Shown here: positions 11,907-24,410 of the stretch, piece after piece
Position numbering within the stretch: position 1 is the stretch's first letter
Layout: each line of letters begins with the position of its first letter
Assembly: GCA_030762935.1 (NCBI GenBank)
Contig: CM060895.1
Coordinates: forward strand, 31,486,501 to 31,550,500
DNA: 64,000 nucleotides
Direction: 5' to 3'
DNA from: Hymenopus coronatus
Lineage: Eukaryota > Arthropoda > Insecta > Mantodea > Hymenopodidae
Position numbers and translations under genes: made by a program
The notes under the pieces: model-generated
The model's database searches: none
Told to the model about the DNA's origin: nothing
Seen by the model: the letters and a program-made list of their open reading frames with translations, nothing else

Positions 11907-12868
11907 ACTTTCTCTAGCACCTACGTGCAAAGTTCCTACATAGTAGGGTTGCATTCAACCCAAAATTCGATAGTCAAATTACACTAGAAATAAATGATTT
12001 GAGGATCTCTGGATCCAAAAAAATATTTTAGAAAAAGTCCATGTGTGTGTCTGTAGTGTGTGTATGTGTGTGTGTGTGTGTGTGTGTGAGACACGTCTAA
12101 TTAAAAACCGAGAAGTCGGTGTGTGTGTATGTATGTGTATGTGTGTGTGCGTGTGTGTGTGTATGTGCGTGTGTGTGTGAGACAGTCTAATTAAAAACCG
12201 AGAAGTCGGTTAAATAAGAAACTTGATATTTAGGTTCATTATCTTTCACGGATGTGACATGAAGATTTTCAGGAAAACCCAGCAACTCAACTACCGTTTT
12301 TCAAAAATGTGATTTTCTCAAAGATGGCTCACGATTTTTATTAAAATACAATAACTTTAAAATATTTTCAGGCCACTTGAGGATAGCGTGTCTGCCTCAC
12401 ATTCAACAGCTCGCGAGTTCGAATCTCGATTAGGATTAGTTGCTCGGATAAATTACCGGGATAACTTTTTACGTGGTTTTCTCTTATTCTGAAAAGACGA
12501 ATGTCGAGAAACTCTAAGCTTCATGGACCCCAGATCGTTTGAGAATCATTTCACCAATTTCATTCATCATCCGATATGAACAACCACATTAAAGAACGCT
12601 CAGAAAATAAATAAATAAAAAATAAAGACATTTTCATGACAAATGAACCGTATATCTGGAAGTTTTTGTAAACGGCTTCTGAAGTACGAATGGCTTTTGC
12701 ATAGCTGATAAACCATAAGAGATGGACAGTCAAGTACTAAACACAGAGTGTGGAACTCGGTTAAACACACAATTTATATAATATATATTTTTGTGGAGTT
12801 AGCCATTTCCAAGATATTCCTTGTTATTGTCTTCAATTTTAAAATACTTATTCTTTTCTCAAACGGGA
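11907..12868 (+). mobile_element. Family H copy interrupted by a SINE2
   Basis: Starts 'actttctctagcacctacgtgc' (palindrome disrupted). It contains a duplicated TG-rich tract at 12029-12180 in which 'gtctaattaaaaaccgagaagtcggt' appears twice. The copy is split by a SINE2 at 12371-12629, resumes 'attttcatgacaaatgaaccgtatatctgg', and is truncated near 'ttcttttctcaaacggg'. Confidence 0.85.
12371..12629 (+). mobile_element. SINE2, tRNA-derived, inserted in family H
   Basis: The tRNA-like head includes 'gatagcgtgtctgcctcacattcaac' and box B (cgcgagttcgaatctcg). The body carries 'cggataaattaccgggataac' and 'aagcttcatggacccc', then an AAATAA-type tail. A 7-bp direct repeat ATTTTCA at 12364-12370 and 12630-12636 is a likely target-site duplication. 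Confidence 0.88.
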
Positions 12869-12944
12869 GCATACGATAGGATACGGTCGGAGGAGACCCT
12901 ACACGAAACTAAGGTTATTGTACCTATGCCTCTTGAGAGGGTGC

Positions 12945-13092
12945 CCCTGGAAGGAAGGGATGTGATTCACCGGGTGGCCGGAACCAGGATCTATTTCTAA
13001 AATTACATTTTATTTAGGGAACCCTAACGCGTTTATTTGCGATGAAATGACCCTATCGAATTTTTGGGTGTAATGCAATACTTCCCGTGCTG
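12945..13092 (-). mobile_element. Family H, 5' fragment
   Basis: Short reverse-oriented remnant: 'atttagggaaccctaacgcg', 'gatgaaatgaccctatcgaatttttgggtgtaatgcaatactt'. The terminal palindrome is lost. Confidence 0.65.
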
Positions 13093-13200
13093 TCTAATAT
13101 AAGAAGAAGAGAAAACATTAAACTTATGTGCGAGTACTTTGTAAACTATATAAAATAAAAGATAATGACAGAGAAATTAATCTGAATGTAACATATGTTT

Positions 13201-13215
13201 TTTTTTTTTTTTTTC
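13201..13215 (+). repeat. T homopolymer run
   Basis: Simple T-run inside unassigned AT-rich sequence between two H copies. No element tail could be tied to it. Confidence 0.5.
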
Positions 13216-13359
13216 AATATTACGAAATAAATAAATTAAAAATGTAACATATCTATAAATTGCATAATGGAAGATTTTGTACAGTAATTTTCAATATCAG
13301 CAAAATTAATACAATTTTACTGTTAAGATTACTAAGGTTCAGTTCAGTTTAATTAAAAC

Positions 13360-13996
13360 AAAAATCTAATGTGTTCCATTCACATGACTTTTTCTACATT
13401 TCCACAAAAAATCATTGCTAAAACGCTTATTCTTCTATTTACTTTATGCTAGTCGAGAAAAAATTAGCAAAAAGGGTCTTATTACTTTTTTCCTTGCAAG
13501 AGAAGGGAAATGAGGGAGTGTCATAGGCTAAAGCGATAGTAAAATCTTTTAAAAGCACCTTGCCATGTGGTTGAAATCCATTTCTATGCATGGCCAAAAG
13601 TTTACAACTTTCTGTATGAAAAAATTGAAATATTTTAAATCTGAAACAAATAACAAGGAATATCTCAGAAACGGTAAATTCTACGAAAAAACATACATAC
13701 CATAAATTGTATGTTTTAAGGTGATCTACATTTTTTGTGTAGTAAGTTTTTGTCTCTCTCTTACTGTTTACCATTTACGGAAAAATCATTCAGAATAAAG
13801 GGGCTATTCCAAGAAAATTCTAGATATAAACATTTGCTTTGTCTACTAAATATTTTGAATATGAGATATTTTAATCAAAATCATTAGAGCCATTTTTGAG
13901 AAAGTTAAAATTTAAAACAAAAATCTATTAAAAGTGTAACCGGAGTCATATTTTTGGAAGATACTGAACTTAAAAACCAAGTTTTTCGTTTTTGAG

Positions 13997-14042
<46 letters not shown>

Positions 14043-14491
14043 ACAGACAGAAGTAAAATGGAGTTTTATTTGTGGACGCTTTTTAACCGCTGTGGTTCTC
14101 AGTGTCTCATTCTATATTAGGCGTGAAATACCACTTAATTTTGCTCAGAGGGCTCTTTTATCAGGCTTGAGGTTCTTTTAAGTGCCATACATCTACAACT
14201 CAGTTTTACTTCCCTTCCGAAGGAAGCCATGCTAAGGATTTTTACGCCTGAAAAATCCATCATCTTCCGCTGGGTTTGAACCCGCGACCTTGGGCTTATG
14301 AAGTTAGCATGGTAACCATTACACCATGGAGGGCGACAACACAGTCACACACGGACATTTTTCTAAAACTGTTTTGTTTTTTGATTCAGGGGCTATCAGA
14401 ATATATATTTCCAGTGAAATCTCGGTATGGAATTTTTGGGTGCAATACAATACTTTCTCTTTACATGTACATGGTATGTATAGAGAAAGTA
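13360..14491 (-). mobile_element. Family H copy interrupted by a SINE5
   Basis: Begins 'aatctaatgtgttccattcacatgac' (3' end in reverse) and runs to a long (CA)n tract at 14001-14040. It is broken by SINE5 sequence and resumes 'cacacggacatttttctaaaac', ending with the 5' palindrome 'acatggtatgtatagagaaagta' at 14491. Confidence 0.87.
14051..14338 (-). mobile_element. SINE5, tRNA-derived, inserted in family H
   Basis: On the minus strand the head reads 'ctccatggtgtaatggttaccatgctaac', with box B 'GCGGGTTCAAACCCAGCG'. A body follows that includes 'ggcttccttcggaagggaag'. A second copy of the same body and head lies at 57005-57145. The exact outer ends are estimated. Confidence 0.72.
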
Positions 14492-15010
14492 AAAATTCAA
14501 CTTTTTGACATTTTCTTGTTAATTTCCGCGATATAGCCTCCTTAACATATAAGGTCAACACGCTAACTTGAAAATTATTTCATGTTGCTTAATCAGGGAG
14601 GTGTTTGGACTCACCTGCTTTGACAAATTGAATTGCAAGTGTTGAAGCTTTGCGGCAGCTTAATCTCTGCGGTTCTCTGGCAGCCAATTACAAATACAGC
14701 TAATTAAGGTTTCATTGCGCGCTGCTTCTGTTCCTGCTGGAAGGAAATCTCATAGACGGCGAATCTGTTAACTCAGTCCGTGCAGCGAATCAAAAGTGTT
14801 TCAACAGCGGATGTTCCCGGGATTAACTGTGCCATTTCTCAACGAATCTCAGTGCACCTGAATTTTAACTGATCATTATCTTTGTCATCACGTTTGTTCA
14901 AATTAAAGGAGCAGAGAGGATGACGCAGTAAGTCATTCCACTCCACGTTAAGCATAGGGAGATGCCGCTATGCGACGTTGTGGAATGTTTGTAAGGTTTC
15001 CTCATTTTCT
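14492..15010. other. Unassigned intergenic DNA
   Basis: No family recognised. Composition is more balanced near 14600-14850, but there is no sustained open frame. Confidence 0.45.
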
Positions 15011-15877
15011 TTTCAATTTATCCACACGTAATATGTACATAATGTATAGAGAAGGCACTGTATTGCACCCAAAAATTCGAAACCGAGATTTCACCGGAAA
15101 TGTTTTGGGACTTCTTGAATAATAATAAAAAAAAAAACTTATAAAAAGGCCCGTGTGTGTGTCTGTGGGCAGCATAACTCAAAAGCGAAAGGTCCGTAAA
15201 ATATCAAACTTGGTATTTAAGTTCAGTATTTCCCAAGAATGGGATACGAAGAGTTTCAAGAGAGTCACCCCACTCCCAACTACTCTTTACATAGAAAAAT
15301 GCCAAAATTTTTGATTTTCTCAAAATTAGGGTTAACGATTTTGGTTAAAATCGCTTATATTTAAGATATTTACACTACAAATAAAATGAATATCTTGAAT
15401 TTTCAGGGAATAGCCTCTAAAGAGCTCTTCTTTATTCTTGATGATGCATTTTGAATTTTGCATAACTATTAACCGTAAGACATAGGCAAAATCTTACTAC
15501 ACAAAAATACAGAGTACCTTAAAACACACAATTTATCATTTACATTTTTTTCTTTGGAGTTGACCATTTTCGAGATATTCCTTGTTATTAGTGTCAGCTT
15601 AAAAATGTTTTTCTCATACAGGAACTTGCCAACTCCTGGCCACGCAAAGAAATGGGTTTCAATCCCATAGCAAGCACATTTTAAAACATGTGACTGTCAG
15701 TTTAATCTAGTGAATTCCCTTATTTCCCTACTACTTATAAGGGACTAAATAATAGGTCCGTTTATGCTAATACTTATCTTGATTAGCATGCAATGAACAG
15801 TAGAATAAACTTTTTAACAATAATTTGTTACAGAGATGTAGAGAAAGTCATGTGAATGGAACACATCAGATTTTTTT
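15011..15877 (+). mobile_element. Family H, near-complete copy
   Basis: Start is worn (atttatccacacgtaatatgtacataatgtatagag). Contains 'gggcagcataactcaaaagcg' and 'cccactcccaactactctttacat'. The 3' end is intact with 'gtagagaaagtcatgtgaat', 'ggaacacatcaga' and a T-run. Confidence 0.9.
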
Positions 15878-16741
15878 ATTAATTTTAATGAAGCAGTTTC
15901 CTCTTTATTTTGTTTTCATATATTTTCAAGTATTTTATAAATCAACTGGCTGGTGGTAAATCCATTATTGTTGGATACTTTAATAGTATGGTTCGATTCT
16001 TTCTAATATTCTTCATTTTTAAGGGTACATAGTTTAATGTATATATTGAATGAAAGACAACCTGCTGATTAGAATTTATTATTGTTTATATAATTATTCA
16101 CAAGAGGATGTTTTCCATAAATGCCAAATTGTAACTTACTATCATGTTGAAATATCTTAAAATCCAGAAAAGTAAGCATGATGAATAAATCTGTGTATTC
16201 CAGTTCACTTAAATGATTATTCATACCGATAAATGCTATGCTTCCATTTGCATAGGACTCGGTGGGTATTATATACATATAGCAAATTTTTTTCTCCTGT
16301 AGTAAAAGTGAAAGAAGATTAAAGCAGAAAAAAACAGATGCTACTTCACTGGACCTACATCTAAAACATGAAAACAGATGCCGTATTATAAAGTTTCTTG
16401 CTAGGAATACACGGAGCTTGAAGAGGAAACGTAACGTCCCTTAGGATAATTAAGCTTTCCAAGAAATATGTATATTTTGTTTGAACAAAGTAGAGAGAGG
16501 GAGGGGGAGAGATATATAAACTTACATTCCCCCAGGCAATGACCATCCATCCTCCGAAAGGTAAACTAAATTATTCCGACTACTCTTAAGGGACTGTCCA
16601 CATCAGAGAAGCAAAACTTTAAATTTTGGGAGTTAGTAAATCACATTGCGAGCTGAAATATGTCAACGTCCATAAAATCTCAGCAGTCGCAGGTAATGCA
16701 GATAGCCCAACTTTCAGAAGGATGTTTGCTGAGTGTTTTTT
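15878..16741. other. Unassigned intergenic DNA
   Basis: No repeat family recognised. Minus-strand frames at 16069-16278 and 16361-16546 are short and resemble nothing I know. Confidence 0.45.
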
Positions 16742-17327
16742 ACTTTCTCTACGCGTACTATATACATAGTGTATAGAGAAGGTATTGTATTGCACCCAAA
16801 ATTCGATACCGAGATTTCACCGGAAATACTTGGTTTGGTATCCCCTGACTCCAAAACAGCATTTTAAGAAAAAGATCCGTGTGTGTGTGTGTGTGCAACT
16901 GTGGACAGTATAGCTCATAAACGAAAAGACCGATTGGTATTTAAGTTTGGTATCTTCCAAGGATGTGACAAAAATGTTCAAGAAAATCTCCCACCCCAAA
17001 CTGCCTTTTACATGGAGCAATCTTTGAAAATTTTATTTTCAAAATTGAGTGTAACGATTTTGATTAAAATACCACGTATTAAAACTATTTCCATTATAAA
17101 TAAGATATATACTCTTGAATTTTCTTAAAACATTCCGTTGCATCAGATTTTATTAAGGGAATGTATTCCCCTATTTCCCTTCTACTTACAAGAAACTAAG
17201 TAATATGGCCGTTTCTGCTAATGTTTATCTCGATTAATATGAAATAGATAAAAAGAAGACGCTTATTAACTATAATTTGTTACAAAGACGTAGAGAAAGT
17301 CATGTGAATGGAACATGTCAGATTTTT
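16742..17327 (+). mobile_element. Family H, internally deleted copy
   Basis: Good 5' end (actttctctacgcgtactatatacatagtg) and good 3' end (gtagagaaagtcatgtgaat, ...catgtcagattttt). About 270 bp of body is missing around 17125-17155, where 'tcttgaattttcttaaaacattccg' jumps to the 'cccctatttcccttctacttacaag' block. Confidence 0.88.
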
Positions 17328-17394
17328 AAATTGTATGATATTTTACGTCACTTTAAATATTTGGTCATATCGCGAGGAATGTTTGGGTGAGGTG

Positions 17395-17820
17395 CCTTGT
17401 CGATGGAGTGTGGAAGACAGTAGCCTTTTGAGGTCTCATCCCCAAACCATTTTATCCTCATTTCGTGTCAAGCAGATGGTGTTAGAGTGCCGTCCAGTCT
17501 AGGTGCACTACCATGCCTAGTCAGATAGTGCCATCATATGGCAGAGTGCAGCTAGACTTTCAAGGTCTCATCTCCTCACACCATATTAGATCTGCGACAG
17601 TCTGCTGCTTGCACTATATTGGGTAGATGGCTACGCCTTCATTTTATTTTCAGTTTTGCTATTGTTTTAGTCGGAAGGTGGGGTTTTGAGTCATGGTTTT
17701 AAATATCCAATTTGATATTTACCTTGGCGACTGAGAGAAACCACGAAAAAAAAAAAAAAAAGCTACCCATATTTGTCGGCCCAGGGGATTTGAACCCAGG
17801 ACTACCACCTATCCGAATTC
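17395..17820 (-). mobile_element. Possible tRNA-derived SINE
   Basis: On the minus strand a tRNA-like box B (GTCCTGGGTTCAAATCCCCT, about 17780-17803) sits at the head, followed by an A/T-run at about 17746-17761 and a more GC-balanced body. Only the head is strongly supported; the far boundary is a guess. No second copy seen. Confidence 0.4.
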
Positions 17821-17944
17821 TTTATTTAATTGATGAAAGTATTAAACCCACATTAACACTCAAAACTATTGGACACCAATGATACTGAAGTTATGAATAT
17901 GCAGATTTTCTAGATATTGAATTCGACTCTTATATAATATGCGG

Positions 17945-18036
17945 TAGATAAAAGAATAATCTTTTGTACGAACAGTTTGTATTTGGAAAAGCTAGAGAAA
18001 GTTATGTGAATGGAACACATCAGATGTTTTTCTGGA
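17945..18036 (+). mobile_element. Family H, 3' end fragment
   Basis: 'ggtagataaaagaataatc' through 'agctagagaaagttatgtgaat' and 'ggaacacatcagatg'. A short reverse 5' scrap follows at 18040-18110 (ttctggtgagaatctcgacatagaatttttgcatg). Confidence 0.75.
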
Positions 18037-18256
18037 TAGCTCAAAATATATTTCTGGTGAGAATCTCGACATAGAATTTTTGCATGAATGGAATACTTCC
18101 AGCAATTATTCTACAAGTTGATAAAGTAGAAATTCGACAATCCCTTTAGTCTGCCGTATTCTTCTTCTACTAATACGAAATATGCAGAATGTGTAATGAA
18201 TGTTTATCTCAATTAGCGAGAAAAAGACAGAGAAATAAGACTCTAAGAAATGTATT

Positions 18257-19003
18257 ACTTTCTCTACACGTACTATGTACATATTGCATAGAGAAGGTAT
18301 TGCATTGCACCCAAAAATTTGATACCGACATTTCACCTGAAATGTATGTTTTGGGACCCCCTGAATCCAAAGAAGTATTTTTAGAAAAATGTCCCTGTGT
18401 GTATTTGTGTGTGTGCGTGTGTTTGGGCAGCATAGCTCAAAAATAGAAAAGTCCATTAAATACTAAACTTGATATTTAAGTTTGTTATTTTCTAAGGTTG
18501 CGACTTGAAACTTTTCGGGAAAAAACCCCAGCCCTAAATACCCTTCACATGGCAAACATTTCGAACTTTATTTTCTCAAAAATGGCGCTAACGATTTTGT
18601 AAAACTCGCTTATATTTAAGATATTTACATGACTAATAAAATGCATATCTTGAATGTACTCTGAAGACATCTTTATTCTGGATGACTTTTTCTGAATTTT
18701 GCATAACTGGTAAACCGTAAGAAACAGACAAAAACTTGCCACACACAATTTATGTGATATACATTTTTTCCTGGCCATGCAAAGAAACGGATTTCAATCC
18801 CATAGTAACCATGTTTTAAAACGTTTGGATGTCGGTTTAGGCTAGTGCATTCCCTTATTTTCCTTCTACTTATAAGTAACTAGGTAATCAGACTGTTTCT
18901 GATAGTGCTTATTTCGATTAGCATGAAGTGGTAGAAGAGTAAACTTATTAACAATAATTTGTTACAGAGATATAGAGAAAGTTATATGAATGGGACATAT
19001 CGG
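18257..19003 (+). mobile_element. Family H copy
   Basis: Clear 5' terminus 'actttctctacacgtactatg' with palindrome, 'ctgaatccaaagaagtattttt', '(tg)n' and 'gggcagcatagctcaaaaatag'. Part of the body near 18650 and 18760 is deleted. The 3' end is weak: 'tatagagaaagttatatgaatgggacatatcgg'. Confidence 0.9.
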
Positions 19004-20200
19004 AAATATCATAAATGTATAACAAGTAACCGATAATTTCATGAATGTTTTGATAACTTTCCCAAACGGAAACAGTTTTGCCACAACTGGGAATCTGCCT
19101 AGCAATTCTGGCATACACTGAAATATATTTCTATGTTGCACCAACTAGAGATAACTGGTACCTATTTGGGATTTCTGTCACGTAATTAGCATATTAAAAG
19201 GCAACTTTCAGCACACGTGCACATTCACAACGTATTATTTTTTACCATACTGTATAGATTAAGCTCTTGCCACTTTATTTCCACAATGCAAGCTCTGCAT
19301 ATACCACCAACGATTCTGAGTGGGGTTAAAAAGAACAGCGTGAATCATTGCTGTAGCGAAATCTCTGTAAACAAAATTTATAGGCGTTTTAAAGCAAACA
19401 CAGGAATTAATCTTCATACTGCATATATGGCATAGTGTGGTTCTGCATCAGAACTCGTGTATCATGCGCTCTTTTAATGGAGTAGAATGGCTACATAGTG
19501 TAGACAGCTCTGAACGTAATGTACTATTTATAAAATGCTTAATTTATGCCACTACGAATAACGTGAACTGTCCTATATTATCCAACTTATGGTACTATTT
19601 CTTTAACTGGGTCTTAAAACCATAGCTCTTAACAAAAGAGTAAATGTTGAAAATGACATTTTATTACTTTCTCTAGCACGTATGTACACTCAAAGACAAT
19701 AAAAATACGCCTGGCGCTGTAGTTTTGCTGAACATGTGAACGTTTAGCGGGTTTTACCACGGTTTTTATTGATGCCATTCTGGTACAACAAGCCGCGCGA
19801 GTAAGAAAAGGCTATACCGATTTGCAATCTACCCCTTTATTCCTGAACCCCGCTTGACGCAGCCTTAGAACAGGTTTCCTTGTATAGGCAGTGTATTAAT
19901 TTAGACGACCAGGTACGCGAATTACCTTGACATTAGAATTTCAGCATGTAGCGCAGAGAAAAGGTCAACCTAATTTTGTAACACCCGGTGAAAGAGTGGA
20001 TTATTGTCCAACCAGAAAGTTTTCAATTGTCACAAGTTATGTTTCATGTCCATCACTTTTCCTTTGGTAACGTGGCCTGTTCGATACACTGGCATAGCAA
20101 ACAGATGGAAGACATGGGCGAAAATACCCAGTATCACGATAAGTATTTCCGGGCGTTTTTTTAATGTCTTAGAGTGTACAATATGCAAAATAGCTGGAGA
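19004..20200. other. Unassigned intergenic DNA
   Basis: No element recognised apart from an isolated 'ttactttctctagcacgtatgtac' at about 19665, which may be a lone H 5' end. The short plus-strand frames at 19217-19625 show no family features. Confidence 0.4.
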
Positions 20201-20290
20201 AAATGTTGTATAGAAAATTCGTTACCGAGATTTCACCGAAAATACCTGATTGAGTACCTCCAATTAAAAAAAAAAAAATTAGGAATAGGC

Positions 20291-20341
<51 letters not shown>

Positions 20342-21068
20342 TGTGTGTGTGCCTGTGTGTGTCTGTCTGTCTGTGGACACCATGACTCAAAAGTGAATCG
20401 GTTAAACACCAAACTTGGTATTTAAGTTTAATATCTTCCAAGGATATCCCCCTACTTCCTTTACATGGAATATTTTTCGAAAATGTTGATTTTATCAGAG
20501 ATAGATCTAACGATATTTATTAAAATACCACATGCTTAAGATACTTTCATGACAAACATTTTATTTTAAATATTCTAGGATTAGGCACTGAAGGCCTCTT
20601 CATTCTGGATACTTTCGTATAACTAGTAAACCAAGATAGTCAAAAACGTATTACACAAAAATATAGATCAAGTTAAAACACACAATTTATGACATATGTA
20701 TTTTTTTTTGTAAAGTTAACCGTTTCCAAGATATTCCTTGATATTGGTTTCAATTTTTAACTAAAACTTTTCTCAAAAGGAAAGTAATCTTTTCGTTTCA
20801 TATCTCTGTGTTTTTTTTTCTGACCGGGTAAATAGAACGGAATTTCAATTGTTTACATAGCGACCGGCTTTCAAAAAATCTGACAATCGCTTTAGCTTAA
20901 TGTATTCACTTATTTCCCTTATACTTATAGGGAATCAAGTAATAGGACAATATTTGTTAATGTTTATCTTAATTAGCCTGATCTAGATAAAAATTCATCT
21001 TTTGTAAGAATAATTTATTTGCTGAACTGCTGTAGAAAGTCATATGAATGTAATACAAAAGATCTTTT
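20201..21068 (+). mobile_element. Family H copy with (GA)n expansion
   Basis: Begins after loss of the palindrome (ttgtatagaaaattcgttaccgagatttcacc). The usual TG-rich site is replaced by a long (GA)n tract at about 20293-20338 followed by (GT)n. The body continues 'gtttaatatcttccaaggat' to 'tgtagaaagtcatatgaatg'. Confidence 0.87.
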
Positions 21069-21829
21069 GCAGAATTTAATCTGTTTAATTTAATTATATA
21101 CACAGGCTGTTTGGATTATAAATGCAGATATTTATATTTGTAATTCAGATCAGTCAAATGATCAGCATATAGGTGCTTTTTTGCAGACATAAAGTTTTAC
21201 TTATTCAGGTTGGTTATAGCTCTAAGTGGCGTGGCACACAAAAGACATACATGCTTATTTTCTCGGAGACCACAAGTGGGAAGGCGTAACCTTGAGTGGG
21301 CTGGGTTGGCCTCGCTATAACGGAAGTTGTATCGGAACTGAGTTTAAATGCTTTCTGCAAGGCTAATGATGCCACACTACATAGGCCAGAAGGTCACGTA
21401 TTGAGGCGTGAAAGCATGGAAGCAAAATGGATGGTTAATTTGACAGGCGTTGATCATTTCGCCACGCAGTTAAGAGAAATAACTACTAACACACTGAAGT
21501 GGATACACATTAAGGTATCTTTCATCAGAATATCTGTATCTATACCATTAATACACTCTAAATATGTTTGCATACACACACAATTCTTTTTGAAAGTCTA
21601 ATGGGTTATATTCACATGAATTCTCGTTTAATAGTCTGTATACAACATATTCCTACGAAAGCTTAATTTTCCATATATTTAGTTTAAATCGAGAAGTTTA
21701 AGCTGTATGTTGATCTTAAAATTCCATGCAATTGCATTAAACGATTAAATATTGGCAGAATTTAACAAAATGACATAATACTGAATAATTCGAACCATTG
21801 GTGAACGTTTCTTGTAACTAGCTTATGCC
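21069..21829. other. Unassigned DNA with one unassigned frame
   Basis: A 101-codon frame at 21296-21601 (+) is the longest outside repeats in this part. It resembles no family I know and has no clear splice context. I do not call it a gene. Confidence 0.4.
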
Positions 21830-22225
21830 ACAAAACATTATTTGAAATATGTTTTTAAAATATAAGTACATTTTTTGTGCAATATGTTTACGTCTATCGC
21901 TTAACACTTACCAGTTAAACACGATTTCTTCTGATGAAATGGAACTTACATGCTAATAAAGAGTAATATATTGGTCATATAAATATCTTTGTTATACGGT
22001 GTTTAATGCAAATTGTTATATCCATCTGTAAGAGAAAAAACACGATTCGTGTTTCACTTAAAAAGTTTTTGGGGGTGGTATGGAGGAATTTTGTTGACAT
22101 GTTACATCTTTGGAAGAAACTGAACTTAAGTCCTTAGTTTGTAGGTGTCCTTAAAACATGTATTTCTGGGAATTCTTAGCGTCGATTTTTTTATGAAATG
22201 TAATACTTTTTCTACCTATTGGTGA
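21830..22225 (-). mobile_element. Family H, highly degraded fragment
   Basis: Reverse-oriented remnants: 'ttttgtgcaatatgtttacgtctatcgcttaac', 'tttgggggtggtatggaggaattttg', 'catctttggaagaaactgaacttaag', 'ccttaaaacatgtatttctgg'. Ends lost. Confidence 0.55.
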
Positions 22226-23189
22226 GGTTCAGCCCATTTTTTTTTTGAGAAGTTTTGCTGTACAAATTGATATTACTGCTAGGTATGGAAGTTTCTGTAC
22301 TCTAAAGTGATATATTTTTATTTCATTTCGAATACATTCTCGTGTTTTTTGTTGTTTTTTTAGTCATATTTTCACTTTGAAGAGCTTTTTTTGTGAATTA
22401 AATATTCTGATAAAGATCGCTCATCTAAGAAACGTTTGAAGACAGCTACATTAAATATTATGATAGTGAAAACTACCTCTAAATTTGTAGTGGATCTAGT
22501 TTTGTTTGGTTATTTATAAAAATTGCTTATAAAGTTTGATCGGAGCATGGTATAATTAAGAAAAGCGTCCTATTTTCATAGGAAAATATTTCGAATCGTA
22601 TAAAAATCTTGTAAAAAAAGAAAAATACAGAAGGCAGATATGTATGAGTTAAAAGTTTCTCTGTCGCCCCCTTTCTGTTTTGTCCTTAATGAGACTGGTT
22701 GCTGGGAGACTGCTGATTTGTTTTCCTCTTCTTCCCCTTTGCTGTTGATGTCTAGAGGGAAAATTTATGTCTGATCATATATCTTCCTCACTCAGTTTTT
22801 TCTCTACGTAGCTTCAGTGTGGACTATATCCTCATTTCGCCTTTTTTTTTAGTCTCTGAGATTGATATTACAGACCAAAAGGAAATTGATAGAACTAAGT
22901 GACGAGTAACATAATAAAATAATGTATTTTCAGTTTTTGAGATTAAAATGAAATGAAAAACTTCAAGTAAAGTCTCTCGAATTTAGTAGTGGTCGTATAC
23001 AAATGAGTTTTATTGGTTAAGTCCTCTAAGCATCCTAACTTACTTCCAAAATAAACTTCATTGCTATTGTTTCAATTACTTGCATTTATCTGATTTCCTA
23101 CAACGATTACGAAGAGTTTATGTAATATGAACATCTCAAACTGCTCATTTGTGCTATATCGAGAACTAACCATTTTCCTATTTCTGAGC
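22226..23189. other. Unassigned AT-rich DNA
   Basis: No gene or repeat family recognised in this stretch. Confidence 0.45.
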
Positions 23190-23428
23190 TTTTTTTTTTT
23201 TTTTTTTTTAAACAGTACCGGAGTCTGATCAGGACTCCGGCGCTGTATCCCCATTTACTTTTCCCCCCGTAGGTTTTACTGACTACTGGTTTCACTGATC
23301 CTTTACAAACATGTACACATTGCACAAACATATAACACCTATGCCCAAGGCGGGACTCGAACCCACGATCCCCTGCCCACGAAGCACCAAAGCGAGACGC
23401 TTTAGCGAGCGTGGCCACAGGGACCGGC
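23190..23428 (-). mobile_element. SINE1, tRNA-derived
   Basis: Minus-strand head 'gccggtccctgtggccacg', 'ctcgctaaagcgtctcgc', and box B 'GATCGTGGGTTCGAGTCCCG'. The body ends in the hairpin CCGGAGTCctgatcaGACTCCGG-like segment and 'actgttt', then the poly-A tail (T-run 23190-23209 here). Two more copies are at 29423 and 30205. Confidence 0.9.
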
Positions 23429-23520
23429 AAAATGATATAATCTGCAAGCAGCTTGTGATGTCTAATCGGCGTATTGCTTTTAAGTAAAAAAAAATCTCAT
23501 ACGTTCTCTGCCTATTCTTA

Positions 23521-24410
23521 AAAAATCTGATGTGTTACACTCACATGACTTTCTCTAGCTGTTCTACAAACTACTTACATAAGATTATTCTTCTTTCTGC
23601 ACCTTGCTAATCGAGGTACTCATTAGCACAATGTTCTTATTATTTAGTTCCTTATAAGCAGGAAGAAAATAAGGGAATACACTAGGCTAAACACATACTC
23701 AAATGTTTTAAAAGCTGTCGTCATGCGATTGTCATTACAAATCGCTTCTTTTCTTGGCCAGAAGTAGAACAAAAGAAAAACGGACACTCCCGTCTGAGAA
23801 AAGTTTAATTACTTCACAACTGAAACCAATAACAATGAATACCTTGAAAACGGTAAACTCCACGAGAAAAATGTATATGACATGACTTGTGTATTTTAAC
23901 AAGACCTAAATGTTTTGTATAGTAAGTTTTTGTCTTTCTCTTACAGTTTACTAGTTATGCTAAATTAAGCAAAATTCATCCAGAATAAACATGTCTTTAG
24001 AAGCTATTCCCAGAAAATTCAAGATATAAATTTTATTCGTCAAGTAAATATCTTTAATATACGATATTTTAATCAAAATCGTTAGAGCCATTTTTAAGAA
24101 AATCAAAAATTTCTAAAAACGTTCCATGTAAAGGGTAGTTTGTGTAAGGGGGATCTTTCTCAAAATCTTCGTGTCGCATCCCTGGAAGATACTAAACTTA
24201 AATACCAAGTTTGGTATTTTAGCTACTTTTCGTTTTTGAGTTATCGTGTTCACAGACACACACACGGACCTTTTTCTGAAAATACCTTTTTTTAGATACA
24301 GGAAACCCTAAAACATATATTTCCGGTGAAATATCGATATCGAATTTTTGGGTGGAATACAATACTTCTCTATCCCTATGTATATTGTACATACGGGGCT
24401 AGAGAAAGTA
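23521..24410 (-). mobile_element. Family H, full copy (890 bp)
   Basis: Complete from the 3' hairpin in reverse (aaaaatctgatgtgttacac, tcacatgactttctctagc) to the 5' end 'ctagagaaagta'. The palindrome is partly decayed (tatccctatgtatattgtacatacggggcta). It is directly followed by a second copy in the same direction. Confidence 0.92.

Noticed and set aside
21296..21601. 101-codon plus-strand frame as a gene
   Set aside because: No family resemblance, no convincing start or splice context, and length within chance for a 64-kb window.
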